A stretch of 64,000 nt of DNA from Jaapia argillacea MUCL 33604. Its lineage: Eukaryota; Basidiomycota; Agaricomycetes; Jaapiales; Jaapiaceae. The stretch is from NCBI GenBank assembly GCA_000697665.1, contig KL197713.1, forward strand, positions 363,323 to 427,322, in the 5' to 3' direction. The notes under the pieces are model-generated. The model searched no databases and had not been told where the DNA came from. It was given only the letters and a program-made list of their open reading frames with translations. Made by a program: the position numbers and the translations under genes. Positions 16,580-26,555 of this stretch are shown piece after piece. Within the stretch, counting starts at the first letter, position 1. Every line of letters starts with the position of its first letter.

Positions 16580-16945
16580 TTCTTGCACGTATCCCTCCGG
16601 ATGGTTTTTTTTAATTGTTTTGCATGTTCTCCCGCAGGTTTTCGTATGCTCGGTATCTCAGGCGGCTGTTCGTACTTATTGCGACTGTATTCATAGCACC
16701 AAAGATTCGTCCACTAAACGACATGTATCATATTCTAGATAGCTAGTCGATTATGCGTATGTATTAAATACTGCAGTTTCGTTAATCGCTAATGTCATGG
16801 ATTTCGTCTCTTCAGATGAACTATCATGAAGGGCAGATACAAATATCAGTGTTTACGAGGGAGCCGTGACGAATGTATCGGACAAAATCACTCGTCGAAG
16901 ATGCAGCGGGCAGAGTGAACAATGAGAATCAGAAACGCCCAATTG
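16580..16945. other. Convergent 3' intergenic region
   Basis: AT-richer than the flanks, with a T-run near 16605. It lies between two converging stops. Nothing else seen. Confidence 0.5.
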
Positions 16946-17916
16946 CTAGACGCCCAAACAAAGGACGAAGTAGTCCCAGTAATGATACTGTTCGAATGGT
17001 TGTAAGATCCTTGTCAGATACTCCGTATCCCATTCGTCCACGGTCCTCGGATCCCAAATATTCTTACCAGTCCATCTGGCTTTACAGAACTCCCAATAAT
17101 CTGGGTACCATCCGGATTGGTGCCAGTCGACGATGGCCGCGACATGGAAACTCCCCTCTGCATCCTTGGACACCAGGATGTTGCTTGGATGGAGGTCATT
17201 GTGCGTAAATGTGATTGATCCATCATCAGGCAGCTCTGAGCGGAACGGATGGGGTGAACTTCTTGACGGGATAGAGGATATCGGGGAGACGAGGAAATCG
17301 TGAAAGGAGGCGATGGAGGGGAAGGGGCCAACTTGTGAAGGAGTGGTTATGGTAAAGATGATATCAAGGAGTGGTTGGTGGTGAATGTGGCCCGGTGAGC
17401 GGTCAACTAGACTAACCTCTGTTTGACACTGAATAAATATCGAAGACGCTCACCAACGAATGAGTCGGCGGGGTCTTGCTTCAGCGTACGCACAGCGTCT
17501 ACGATTAATCGTAGGTGATTGCAAACTTGATCCCTCTCTTGAACCGACAAACTCTCCCAACATTCCTCGAGAGTGCGCCCTTGTACCAATTCCATGTATA
17601 AGAATACTTCTCGATCGTCCTTACACCACCCGTAGATATCTGGAACGGGCACACGGCTGCCGAACACCCTTCGGAGAGAATGGAGACATTGGCCTTCAGC
17701 GAATGTGACCCCGCGACCATATTTGATGATGACATCCAAAGAGCTGAAACGCACAAGGTTGGCACGAGTGGAGGTCGGATGGGCTTGAAGCTTCCCTTCC
17801 GCACGGACTTGCGCGGGAGTCGGTAAACGGCAAGCGTTTGCGTAGCCTTGTTTAAAGAACGAGGAGTCTCTGAACAGGACTGATTCACCAAATGGGGGCG
17901 TCTCAAATGCGGCCAT
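16946..17916 (-). CDS. APH-fold kinase-like protein (phosphotransferase family)
   Basis: Fungal protein of the aminoglycoside-phosphotransferase/choline-kinase-like fold. Two main exons: the first from MAAFETPPFGESVLF to ADSFVG, the second from about 17340 to 16946. Motifs are DVIIKYGRGVTFAEGQCL (N-lobe with the ATP-binding Lys), VPVPDIYGWC, FLYMELVQGRTLEECW, the catalytic loop FTHNDLHPSNILV (H-N-D-x4-N) and VAAIVDWHQSGWYPDYWEF (metal-binding Asp). The C-terminus YWDYFVLCLGV is typical of the many ascomycete and basidiomycete members. The natural substrate of these fungal proteins is unknown, so no antibiotic function should be assumed. Length near 290 residues is usual. All key residues appear present. 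Confidence 0.85.
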
Positions 17917-18280
17917 GATATCTAGGAGGGAAGTTGCAGTGGGTGGTGAGCTTAGCTATCGAATCGGAGACGCAGGGAGGAGCGAAGCTCGCCGCTCAAT
18001 TGGTGGCGGGTGGCAAAGTTCGGGTGGCATTTGAAGACCAGTTAGTAAAGACGTGCTTTCAGGCCTCATGCGTACATACGACGTAGAACATAGCAAACTC
18101 CATCAAGTTATTGGATGAGATACATTGCAACCAAATAACAACGTACATGGCCTGGTAATGACATGGAGTGGTTTATAGAGGGTGTGATTATGGTACATTA
18201 TGAGATCAGGAGTGTGATATATGGATATGCCTATCGCCGTCGCATACAGGAAACAAGGGAGGAATGCTCACTAGACATTC
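17917..18280. other. Intergenic region
   Basis: Promoter of the kinase-like gene plus the 3' flank of the next minus-strand gene. No element recognised. Confidence 0.4.
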
Positions 18281-20218
18281 TCAAACAAGTAACAATCGAA
18301 TCAGGCGTATCATCTTCTTCCTGCGCTGCCGAGCATCTTCCTCTGGGTCCTCGATGTTCACTGGCGGTCTTTCTCGGAGTTCTTTGATAATCTCCCAAGA
18401 AGCGAGGGTCGGTGAGACGGTGAAAGGTACCAGCATCGACCGCAAGGTATTGATCAATACTCCTCGTAAGAATTGGGAAGAGGGGCGCGGCGCGGCGCCC
18501 GGTCCAGGACCAGCGACGACCAGACCATCGGGATCACTGTTGTCAGAGGGAGGGACTGGAACATAGCCCAAGCGGCCTTCCCGAACGAGGACGTCGAATA
18601 CGGAGTCACCTTGTATGGTGAGATCAGATCCGTTGCTCCCTGAAGGGGAACCTTGGTTATTTCGAGTTTTCAATACCGCCTCGATGATCCATCTACTCTC
18701 CTCCTCATCCACGATTTCTCGCATCCTCTTCCCCATCTCCGTTGCCAGCATCTGCTTCACTCGCTCGTAGTTTCTCGTTTCTTGAATTCTCTCTTCCTCT
18801 TTCAACGGTTGTACGCCGTGCTCGCTCATCTTCCTGATAAATGCGACATCGGCCTTGGACGCTTCGTGATGAAACTCCAGGATGATATTTTCGAGAATTT
18901 CGTGGTGAGATGCAATCAAGCTGGGAACAGGTGCAAGACCATCATCTTCGCTGTGGCCCGCTGTGGAGGTCGTGCTGATGGTCCTGGATTCTGGTGCAAC
19001 ATCGACGGGATTATTGTTGTGGCGAGTCGGTGTTTGCTGAGGCATCGACTTTGCTTGCGGGGGATCCTCCACTCGAATCAGTTCTTTTGGAGGCAGGGGC
19101 GGCGGAGCGGGGTCTTCCAATGAGGTCGTTGAGGTCGCACGGATCATGCTGGGTTCAGGGTGGGTTGCCGATTTTTCCTGCCTGAAAGACTGAGGTGGCA
19201 GTGGTGGAGGGGAGGGGGTACGAAGACTAATGGGTGTGGTAGAAGTGAAGTTGTGGTTGGGAGGTGACTGCTCGTCGAAATGATAGTCGTGTGGCACCGA
19301 TACCTCGTGGTCGGAGAGTTCCCTCGAGTTTCTCGGGGTACGAGGCACTATTGTCTTCCGACGGACCTTCAGATCTGGCACCTTTTCCCCTCTCACAGGT
19401 GCGGAGGCTTCTATGCGATTACTGGCCTTATTGTTTGTGAGTTCGTGTGGTGGTCGTGGGATCTTCTCCTGCTCGTCGGATGAGATAGGAGTGGTGTCTT
19501 CCTCTCGTTGTAAGGCTGTGGGTTCATGGGTTTCCCGCAAGAATGTCTGTTTGCGCTTGAGTGTGTGAGCAGTTGTCTCCCGTTCAGTTACTTGAACAGA
19601 GATGAGTGGTGCACTTTCGGGTTTCTGCTTTCTCACAAATGTGCCGATTACGACGAAATTCATAGGAAAGCAAACGGCTGTACAACTCACAATTTGGGAG
19701 GTCAGCGAGGCTTTCCTCTTCCGTAAATGGTCCCCTTCGTCCAATCCTTTTGCCCTCCGAGCACGGCGTGGCTTAATGATAGCCTTGAACGATACTAATT
19801 CCTCTTCCGTTACGTCTTTCCAATCCCCCATCTCCAAGCTGTTCCGCCTCAGGATCCACTGCCATTGTTGTCTGGCACACTCCTCCAGACCTTCATCAGC
19901 GAAACTTGTCTGTAGTTGTTTCATTTCGTCTTTGTATCGAGCCAGGAGAAAGGCCTTCCTCTCCGAAAAGACATCAGAGGGCAACGAAGAAGCATCACTA
20001 AGGCCCGTTATATAGTCCTCCCACAGACGCCGTTTGTTGGAAGTATATTCGGCTTCCCTTTGTTCTCGAGTGGATTGAAACCAGAGAACGAATGAGTGCC
20101 ATTCAGAGCGAACGGCTTCCGAACGGTTCTGTGGTCTAGGGTTGACTGGAGCGACGTCTTGCTGATCAGGGAAGCTCGGGCGAGGAGCTTTGTGATCGTG
20201 AGACGGGCGGTGATCCAT
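18281..20218 (-). CDS. Conserved-looking unknown protein, about 645 residues
   Basis: One continuous frame from ATG at 20218 to the stop at 18281. The N-terminal third is helical and ordered (WHSFVLWFQSTREQREAEY, RRLWEDYITGLSD, WQWILRRNSLEMGDWKDVTEEELVSFK) and ends in a basic stretch. The middle is Ser/Pro/Thr-rich and disordered. The C-terminal part is again helical (EILENIILEFHHEASKADV, QMLATEMGKRMREIVDEEE, WIIEAVLKTR) and ends with LRGVLINTLRSMLVPF and a basic tail RQRRKKMIRLIRLLLV. A hydrophobic piece at about 19640-19700 (CTAVCFPMNFVVIGTFV) begins with GTGAGT and may be an unspliced intron, but no acceptor nearby keeps frame. I do not recognise the family. Confidence 0.7.
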   Translation of the reverse strand: MDHRPSHDHKAPRPSFPDQQDVAPVNPRPQNRSEAVRSEWHSFVLWFQSTREQREAEYTSNKRRLWEDYITGLSDASSLPSDVFSERKAFLLARYKDEMKQLQTSFADEGLEECARQQWQWILRRNSLEMGDWKDVTEEELVSFKAIIKPRRARRAKGLDEGDHLRKRKASLTSQIVSCTAVCFPMNFVVIGTFVRKQKPESAPLISVQVTERETTAHTLKRKQTFLRETHEPTALQREEDTTPISSDEQEKIPRPPHELTNNKASNRIEASAPVRGEKVPDLKVRRKTIVPRTPRNSRELSDHEVSVPHDYHFDEQSPPNHNFTSTTPISLRTPSPPPLPPQSFRQEKSATHPEPSMIRATSTTSLEDPAPPPLPPKELIRVEDPPQAKSMPQQTPTRHNNNPVDVAPESRTISTTSTAGHSEDDGLAPVPSLIASHHEILENIILEFHHEASKADVAFIRKMSEHGVQPLKEEERIQETRNYERVKQMLATEMGKRMREIVDEEESRWIIEAVLKTRNNQGSPSGSNGSDLTIQGDSVFDVLVREGRLGYVPVPPSDNSDPDGLVVAGPGPGAAPRPSSQFLRGVLINTLRSMLVPFTVSPTLASWEIIKELRERPPVNIEDPEEDARQRRKKMIRLIRLLLV

Positions 20219-20622
20219 CTAAGCGACCAGAATCGTCCTTCAATCGATATCCTGAACCCGTTCGATGAGCTCAGATAAGATGACTTGAGCGTCGAGGTGG
20301 GTGCCGAATGTGAGTGCGAGGAGCAACAGCTCGAAGATATCCTAGTCTGCATCTTGCGAGAGTTTATTGAGGCCAGGTGGTAGAGAAGCGTGATCGATTT
20401 CAATGACCGCGAACGTTTAGGCAGGGTTTAAAGTTAGCACCCGCGCCACACGAACTTAGAACCAGGCATGCGGAAGTCGATTCTACGAAATCGATGAGAA
20501 ACAGGACGGCATGAGAACATGAGAGAGCAGACTCACGAGGAGCAGGTGCAGCGGTATAAAAATACATCCCTAACCTACAAAGTCCAAGAGCAGTAGATAA
20601 CGATCCTCCACAATAATCAAGT
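20219..20622. other. Intergenic region upstream of the unknown gene
   Basis: About 400 bp between two genes on the minus strand, so it should hold the promoter of the gene starting at 20218 and the 3' flank of the next one. No confident element. Confidence 0.4.
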
Positions 20623-22154
20623 TCATCGGTGCCACCAAAGAGAAACGAGCAGCAACTTCATTCCTCTCATCCTACTGACAACCAATCTCCTCCACCACCC
20701 ATCCCAAACGGGAGACTTGCCCAGCATTTCTTCGGCCTCCTGATCTTCAACGAACCATATACCCTCTCCTCCGCCACTGCCTGGCCATTCTGCCGTACTA
20801 TCCCAATCACCCTCACCTTCTGCTTCCCACGCAGAGAGGAAGTAGGAGAGGGCGGCGTCCCGTTCTTCGGGTGAAGATGCCATACAGGAGGTAGTTGAAT
20901 GGGATGGGTGCACTTTTAGAGGGTGATCCAATGATACAACGGGGGGAGAACTCTGCGGTAGGGGGATCACATATCGGGGATGATGGAGGGTCGATAGATG
21001 AGCGGACATCCTGAAGGAATACGGAATTCGTTGATTCAGGATACGATAAAGCGGAAGGGCGAACGTACCAGACATCGTCCATCAACAATCTCGACCTGGG
21101 AGCTGAGGTTACATTGAGGATAGGAGCCACTTCCGCATATGAGAGGGACGGTGGGTGAGACGCGATTGATGGTAGTATATCCTGCGGAAGAAAGTATTCT
21201 GGAAATACGAGATAGCCCTAAACACAGATTGAGTTCAGCTTAGATGAAATCATGTAAAGACGGCAAGATCAGGACGTACAGAGCATGAGCTCAGGTACCC
21301 TACGCGATATGGATCTACAATATCCCATCCGTGTACTGTGTAGCTCCTGCTAGAGTGTTTGCGGTCCAAATTGTGGAGGCTGGAGGGGATACGCTGGCCT
21401 TGAAAACCGAGAACTGCCCTGTGGTTGAAATACGGTGATGTCCCATGGGTGGATAGAAGGGTTTCGATGAGTGATGGAGGGTAGAGGTAGCCATCATCCA
21501 GGATGATGAAGGGTTGTTTGAGGAGATGGGCGTGTGCAGGTGCTGACGCTTTGCTCAAGAATTCAGTGAGGAGGGGGAGGAATTTGATGCTGAGTTGGGA
21601 TTTATCTTAGGGTCACATGCGAGTCCATGGAAATGACAGACTCACGCTGGTCCTCGATCCTCAACAAAGTACACAGATATTCGGGGGTGATAGAATATCT
21701 GGTCAAGGTTTCCCCCTTCATCCAAATTTGAGAACCCGTATTCTTCATTCTCTGGAAAGTAGACCCTGACTTCTTTGGGGAGGCTAGCTTGCGCTAGGAG
21801 AGTCTTCAAAGTATATGGTAAGGTGCTCTCCAGTCGCGAAGTCGAAGAAGCCAGCGAAACGATCGCAAGTCCGTCAAACCGAGACGGGATCCGAGGCGAA
21901 GAGTACCTGCGGAGGAAAGTATAAAGTACCAGTAGCAAAGCCGCGACGAGAGAGAAAAGGGCAGCGAGGCGGAATCGAGGGAAACGAAGCCTTCGACCAG
22001 TCCGGTAAAAGGGAAGGGGAATCAAGTGAAAACTTGAGACCACCGGCTTTGGGGGAAGGTCGTAATACGAATGAGCCAAGGCCTCCTGTTCCATGCGGGA
22101 CTCGTCGCGCTTTGTGAAACGGAGAGGCGTCATTTCGATACTTGTACTGTACAA
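20623..22154 (-). CDS. Type II membrane protein, putative glycosyltransferase
   Basis: Four exons read as one protein. A short cytosolic tail with basic residues is followed by a single membrane segment (FRLAALFSLVAALLLVLYTFL, about residues 60-80) and a lumenal domain. The domain begins LAIVSLASSTSRLESTLPYTLKTLLAQ...PKEVRVYFPENEEYGF and continues with YHPRISVYFVEDRGPA spliced to IKFLPLLTEFL, then IILDDGYLYPPSLIETLLS (a D-D-x acidic motif), GFQGQRIP, and after two more introns RSRLLMDDVWMSAHLSTLHHPRYVIPLP. The order of an ILDD-type donor-site motif and an MDDVW motif followed by a xxVxP strand resembles glycosyltransferases that act on polysaccharides, but I cannot assign a CAZy family. The start at 22154 or 22133 is undecided. 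Introns lie at 21011-21068, about 21200-21279 and about 21590-21645. Confidence 0.75.
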
Positions 22155-22315
22155 CCAGGGCAGGCGAGAAAGAACACTCAGTACATATGCACTGACAGGG
22201 ACTTGGTAGGTTCAAAAACTTGGACCCTGCAGCCTGCCACTAGTCACACTCTAAATCAGATGTGACCAGTCGCGTTTTGTCCAGCGCGTACTCGTGCCTC
22301 CTCTGCATTCCAACG
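22155..22315. promoter_or_regulatory. Short divergent promoter with MCB-like elements upstream of PRI2
   Basis: Only about 160 bp separate the glycosyltransferase (-) and PRI2 (+) starts. TCGCGTTTT at 22270-22278 (reverse complement AAAACGCGA) and GCGCGTA at 22284-22290 lie 26-46 bp before the PRI2 ATG. They resemble the ACGCG core of MluI cell-cycle boxes bound by MBF, which in yeasts drives primase genes at G1/S. Inferred from sequence only. Confidence 0.4.
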
Positions 22316-24257
22316 ATGTTCAGCAACAGGGAAAGAGCAGCTTTCTCTGATGGGACTGTTAAACGGGAGGGTCAGGTCTACAAACACTCAACCCTCAAAT
22401 ATCCCCACAGGCTCAACTTGTACGCCCATCACCTCCCCTCCCTCTTCAACCCTCCTCACATTCCCAATCATATACTCTAGCTACGACCGCCCCCCGCTCG
22501 AGGACGTTACAATAGAGGAATTTGAGACGTGTGCCATTGACAGACTACGCATTCTCGCCGAGATCGAGTCCTCCTTCGTTCGAAATCGATCTTTCGAGGA
22601 ACTCAAAACAGTCACCAACGCGCAATGTTTGAAATATTTGCCGTTGCATAGTAGCACTGCTACTTCCGAGGATCTGGAAGGGGAACGCAGGAAGGATCAT
22701 TTGGGCCATTTCATTTTGAGACTGGCCTTTTGTCGGTCGTGAGTACTTTCTGCTGGCTTATTGGTCTCGTGAAGGCTAACAGATTGGGGTAGGGAGGAAC
22801 TGAGAAGACGGTTCGTAAAAGCGGAGATTACTTTATTCCGAGTGCGCTATGAAAGTGATGACACCAAAGAGCGGGAGGAGTTCCTCAGTTCGAGAGACTT
22901 TGATTGGATAGCAGTCAGTCTCCCTTACTCATTGTCTTCGTTGCCGTGTGTTTGTGACACCAACCATGATGGCCTTTATAGGTGGATAAGGATGAGAAGG
23001 AGAAGTTCAGAAGGGAACTGCTGGCCGCTTCGCCAAATCTCAAAGCAGAACTATTCGAAAAGGAGAAGTTCTACAAGGTACTTCTTCGTCTGGCCATCAC
23101 ACTTGTCTGCATGCTTATTGCGCAAATGTGTAGGTGAAATGGACTCGTGTGCCTGATCTAGTCGAGAAAAGACGAGTCTTCCTGAAGGGCGGATGGGCCT
23201 ACGTACCAAGCAGGGAACAATCCAGCATCATCTTTCAAGCTTTCCAATCCTCGCTTGAAAGGGCTCTCGAGGTACTCGCATCCTCTTTTCACCCGCCTGC
23301 TAGCCCTGATGAAATCCTGGTTACAGGCGACAGCACGCGCCCTCCCCCGCCTTGACGAGGACACTCGCATTATGCCTATTCTCAACAACCTCTCACAAGG
23401 CTTCCTCGCCGGCGTACCATCTGAATGGAGTGGTAATGACGGTTCAAGTGCAAATGGTGAAGCAATCAAGGCCGAGATGATCGATGACTTGGCGAGAAAG
23501 CATTTCCCGTTGTGCATGAAAAACTTGCACGACAATTTGAGGAGAGACCGGCATATGAAGCATTATGGAAGGTTACAATATGGTTTATTCTTGAAGGTGG
23601 GGTGGCATTCCTTACTCTAGGGTTGACGACTAATGACCAGGATTTCAATAGGTTCTGGGGCTATCCATTGAGGAAGCCATCGCTTTCTGGCGCAAGTCGT
23701 TCAGCAAAATCACGGAGGATAAATTCAACAAGGAATATCGGTACAATGTTCGACATTCGTATGGCTTGGAAGGGAAACGAGCAAATTACGCCGCAAAAAG
23801 GTGAGCTGCCCAGCTTGATCCAGCTTTCTGGTTGTCTAATCATATATCACCACGCAGTTGCCAACAAATTTTAATGAACGACCAACCAGGGCCGGGTGAT
23901 TCGCATGGTTGCCCGTACCGTCACTTCTCCGAAGACAACCTCCAATCAGCACTACTAGCTGCGTACTCCCACCAAGGTCTCACATCCTCCGACCTACCGG
24001 AGATCATGCATGCGGTAAAATCCCAACATTATCATGTGGCTTGCACGAGGGTCTTTGAGATCACCCATGCCGGGAGTGGGGTTGGGACGGTCAAGAAAGG
24101 CGAGGGGGTCGGTGGAGGCGAGAGTGTTACGCATCCGAACCAATACGCGGCGAGGAGTAGGGAGTTGGAGAAGGCCAAGATTGAGAGCTTGGGCGGGAAC
24201 GACGATGTCCCTATGAAAGGAGAGGAGGGTGGAGGAGATGCAATGGTGCTTGGGTAG
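22316..24257 (+). CDS. PRI2: DNA primase large subunit
   Basis: Regulatory Fe-S subunit of the DNA polymerase alpha-primase complex, needed for RNA primer synthesis. Exon 1 (22316-22419) joins exon 2 at 22481 to read [30 protein letters not shown], the classic N-terminus. Later landmarks are [90 protein letters not shown] and [18 protein letters not shown]. The four Cys of the 4Fe-4S cluster are visible: [20 protein letters not shown] and ACTRVFE. The Gly/Glu-rich tail after the last Cys is non-conserved. At least six introns interrupt the gene. Length near 500 residues is normal. Confidence 0.95.
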
Positions 24258-24664
24258 GTTGGAGGTGTGACTGCGTCCTGTATGGCTATCGTGCTGTGTA
24301 TTTATTGTCCTTGATTGCACTGTATCCTTGACCAGGGAGTTCTCAGCTCAATCTCCCCTTGAACTTTACCTCGTTCCCTGGGACCACCAACGTTCAAGCA
24401 CTCACTGGCGCCTTCTTTGAAGGGACATACTAATAAGCGGCGAATATCAATGCCGACAATACGCCCAAGAGCTGGCGGCAACGAGTATGGCAATAAACGT
24501 TGCATTCTGCCATTGGCCTGTGATAATTGGCCAGGAGGGCGCACACGAGTCCTTGCGGCCAAATTGAAGGGATTGCATCACCACCGCCGCTCAGACGCCG
24601 GTTCCATTTTCTTCTCTGCACCACCTCCATTACTTTGTTCTTCAATATCTGACGACCTACATTT
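24258..24664. other. Intergenic region between PRI2 and CHO1
   Basis: PRI2 3' flank and CHO1 promoter. No convincing element was recognised. Confidence 0.4.
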
Positions 24665-25576
24665 ATGAATCAACGAAAGCCTATGAATTCGGACTCCAGC
24701 TCGAGCTCTGGTCCTGCTGCTGAAGCTCATGACGGACATGGGTTGACAAAAGCCGCTGCACTGCACCAATATAATGACACTGAGGGCCATTTTTCGCTTG
24801 TCAGGTAGCGTATCCCTTTCTTCGAATCCGCATGGACCAAGGACTGACAGTACTACTTGAATTCTCGTCGCATCACTCCCACAGGAATTTCCGTCTGGCA
24901 GACATGGTGACAATTATGAACGGCGTCTGCGGTTCACTCTCGGTATTCGCATCTGCTCGCTACCTCTTGACCAACGACCCGGACTACCTATGGTCTGCTC
25001 ACGTCCTGCCGCTTGCTGGGTTGATGTTTGATTTTATGGATGGAAAGGTTGCGCGATGGAGAAAGGAAAGCAGTATGCTTGGTCAGGAATTAGATTCTCT
25101 GGCGGACTTGGTGTGTTTTTAATTTCATCCTTGAGGTTTTCAACGAAGGAAATGACTGACGTATCCCTTTGTGAATGCAGATTTCCTTTGGCGTAGCTCC
25201 CGCTCTACTCGCATTTACCGTTGGTCTCCGAACGTATCTCGACACCGTTATCCTAACAGGTTTCATCTGCTGCGGCCTTGCTCGTCTCGCTCGGTTCAAC
25301 GTCACAGCGGCACTCGTGCCAAAGAACGCAAATGGCAAAGCCTCATATTTTGAAGGACTCCCTATCCCCTCCTCCCTCGGCCTTGTGGGTCTATGCGCAT
25401 ACTGGACGAGTCAAGGATTGATTGTAGATGCGAGTGGCAAGGATAATATTCCTGGCGGTCTCGTCACCCTTTGGGGGAAGGAAGGTGGAAGTGGCGATAT
25501 TCACGTGGTTAGCGTATTGTTTGGATGCTGGGCAGCTGCCATGGTTAGCAAGACGTTGAGGGTTCCGAAGATTTGA
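24665..25576 (+). CDS. CHO1: CDP-diacylglycerol-serine O-phosphatidyltransferase (phosphatidylserine synthase)
   Basis: Makes phosphatidylserine from CDP-diacylglycerol and serine in the ER membrane. Three exons (24665-24804, 24885-25110, 25181-25576) give 253 residues. After a hydrophilic N-terminus (MNQRKPMNSDSSSSS) comes VRNFRLADMVTIMNGVCGSLSVF. The full CDP-alcohol phosphatidyltransferase signature D-G-x2-A-R-x8-G-x3-D-x3-D follows in FDFMDGKVARWRKESSMLGQ and ELDSLADL. The rest is a bundle of membrane helices with RLARFNVTAAL and YFEGLPIPSSLGL, ending in MVSKTLRVPKI. All metal-binding Asp residues are present. The gene lies about 6.4 kb from PIS1, which uses the same lipid substrate. Confidence 0.96.
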
Positions 25577-26279
25577 AGCGCATTTGTTTTTGGGTGGGAA
25601 CGGGGGGATGAGAAGATGGTCCACGATGTTACTCTAGATCAAAAGCTGGACTCGTCAATCCTCCACCATTAATACATAGGAACTGGCCATAGTTATGCAT
25701 GTATCGCATTCATGGACGCTCGAATACAATTGTTTTCTTGGTTCCTTCTATGATGTTCACTTCTCGGATTGTTTACCGTGGATAATTCTATTTGGAAACC
25801 CTGTTCATGGGGGTTTCTGAGCATAATCTTGTGTTGTAAGTGTGACTCAGTGTAACCGAGCCTCGTCAGACTCCGTGGACTAGTCTGTGGACTTTGTGGA
25901 CATCTTCACAAGTTCACAAAGTAGTGTTTTCGCACTCCGATCCCGCGTTCAGTTTCCAATGCCCATTCGCAGTGGTGCTTATCGTTGTCGACGATGGCAA
26001 TGGTGCTTGCTGGTGAGGAAAAAATCATATAAAAACTGATTTGATCTGCCATGTGCATGGCCATAATACTGCCATATGCTGAATGTGTGGTTGTTGGGGG
26101 ACAATTAACTCATCTCGCCGTTGTCCGCAACAGTGCTGACCCCCCGGGCGGCAGCCACTTCCCGAAATCCTACCGTTCACCAGCCATTGGTAACTGAAGT
26201 TGGCACACCCGAGACGGTACACCAACAGAGGCTGCCATTCCTTTCAAAGCAGTCGACAAACATAAACCAATCGAGTAGT
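25577..26279. other. Intergenic region
   Basis: About 700 bp with no recognised gene. It contains short repeats of the words TTGTGGAC/ACAAGTTCACAAAG near 25870-25925. The right end adjoins an open frame continuous with NSE1. Confidence 0.4.
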
Positions 26280-26499
26280 ATGGTGAATATGCCCCTCCTT
26301 GTCGCCATCAACGATGAGCGGGGCTTGGCAAATGTTCCCGCTTCCCAAATAAATACATACCGCCGCGCGGCTCGCGTCGAGGTCTACGGAGTTTCTGATT
26401 GCGTAGCGCCCCGAAGCGTGATGTTTCTAACATTTTCTCACGGGGGTTTCAGCCATGAACGGGGTTTCCAAATAGAATTATCCGTTTACCGTAGCCGAG

Positions 26500-26528
26500 A
26501 CGCGACTCATTGCGACGCGTCGACGCGA
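26500..26528 (+). promoter_or_regulatory. Cluster of three MCB-like ACGCG motifs upstream of NSE1
   Basis: ACGCGA at 26500, a perfect MluI box ACGCGT at 26515-26520 and ACGCGA at 26523-26528 lie 28-56 bp before the chosen NSE1 start. In fungi such clusters bind MBF and give G1/S expression, which fits a DNA-repair gene. Inference from motif only. Confidence 0.45.
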
Positions 26529-26555
26529 AGAAGGTTCTTTCTTCTTCGTACAACC

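Noticed and set aside
16946-17916. Aminoglycoside-resistance function for the APH-fold protein
   Set aside because: Fungal members of this fold are numerous and none of the sequence details point to antibiotic substrates.
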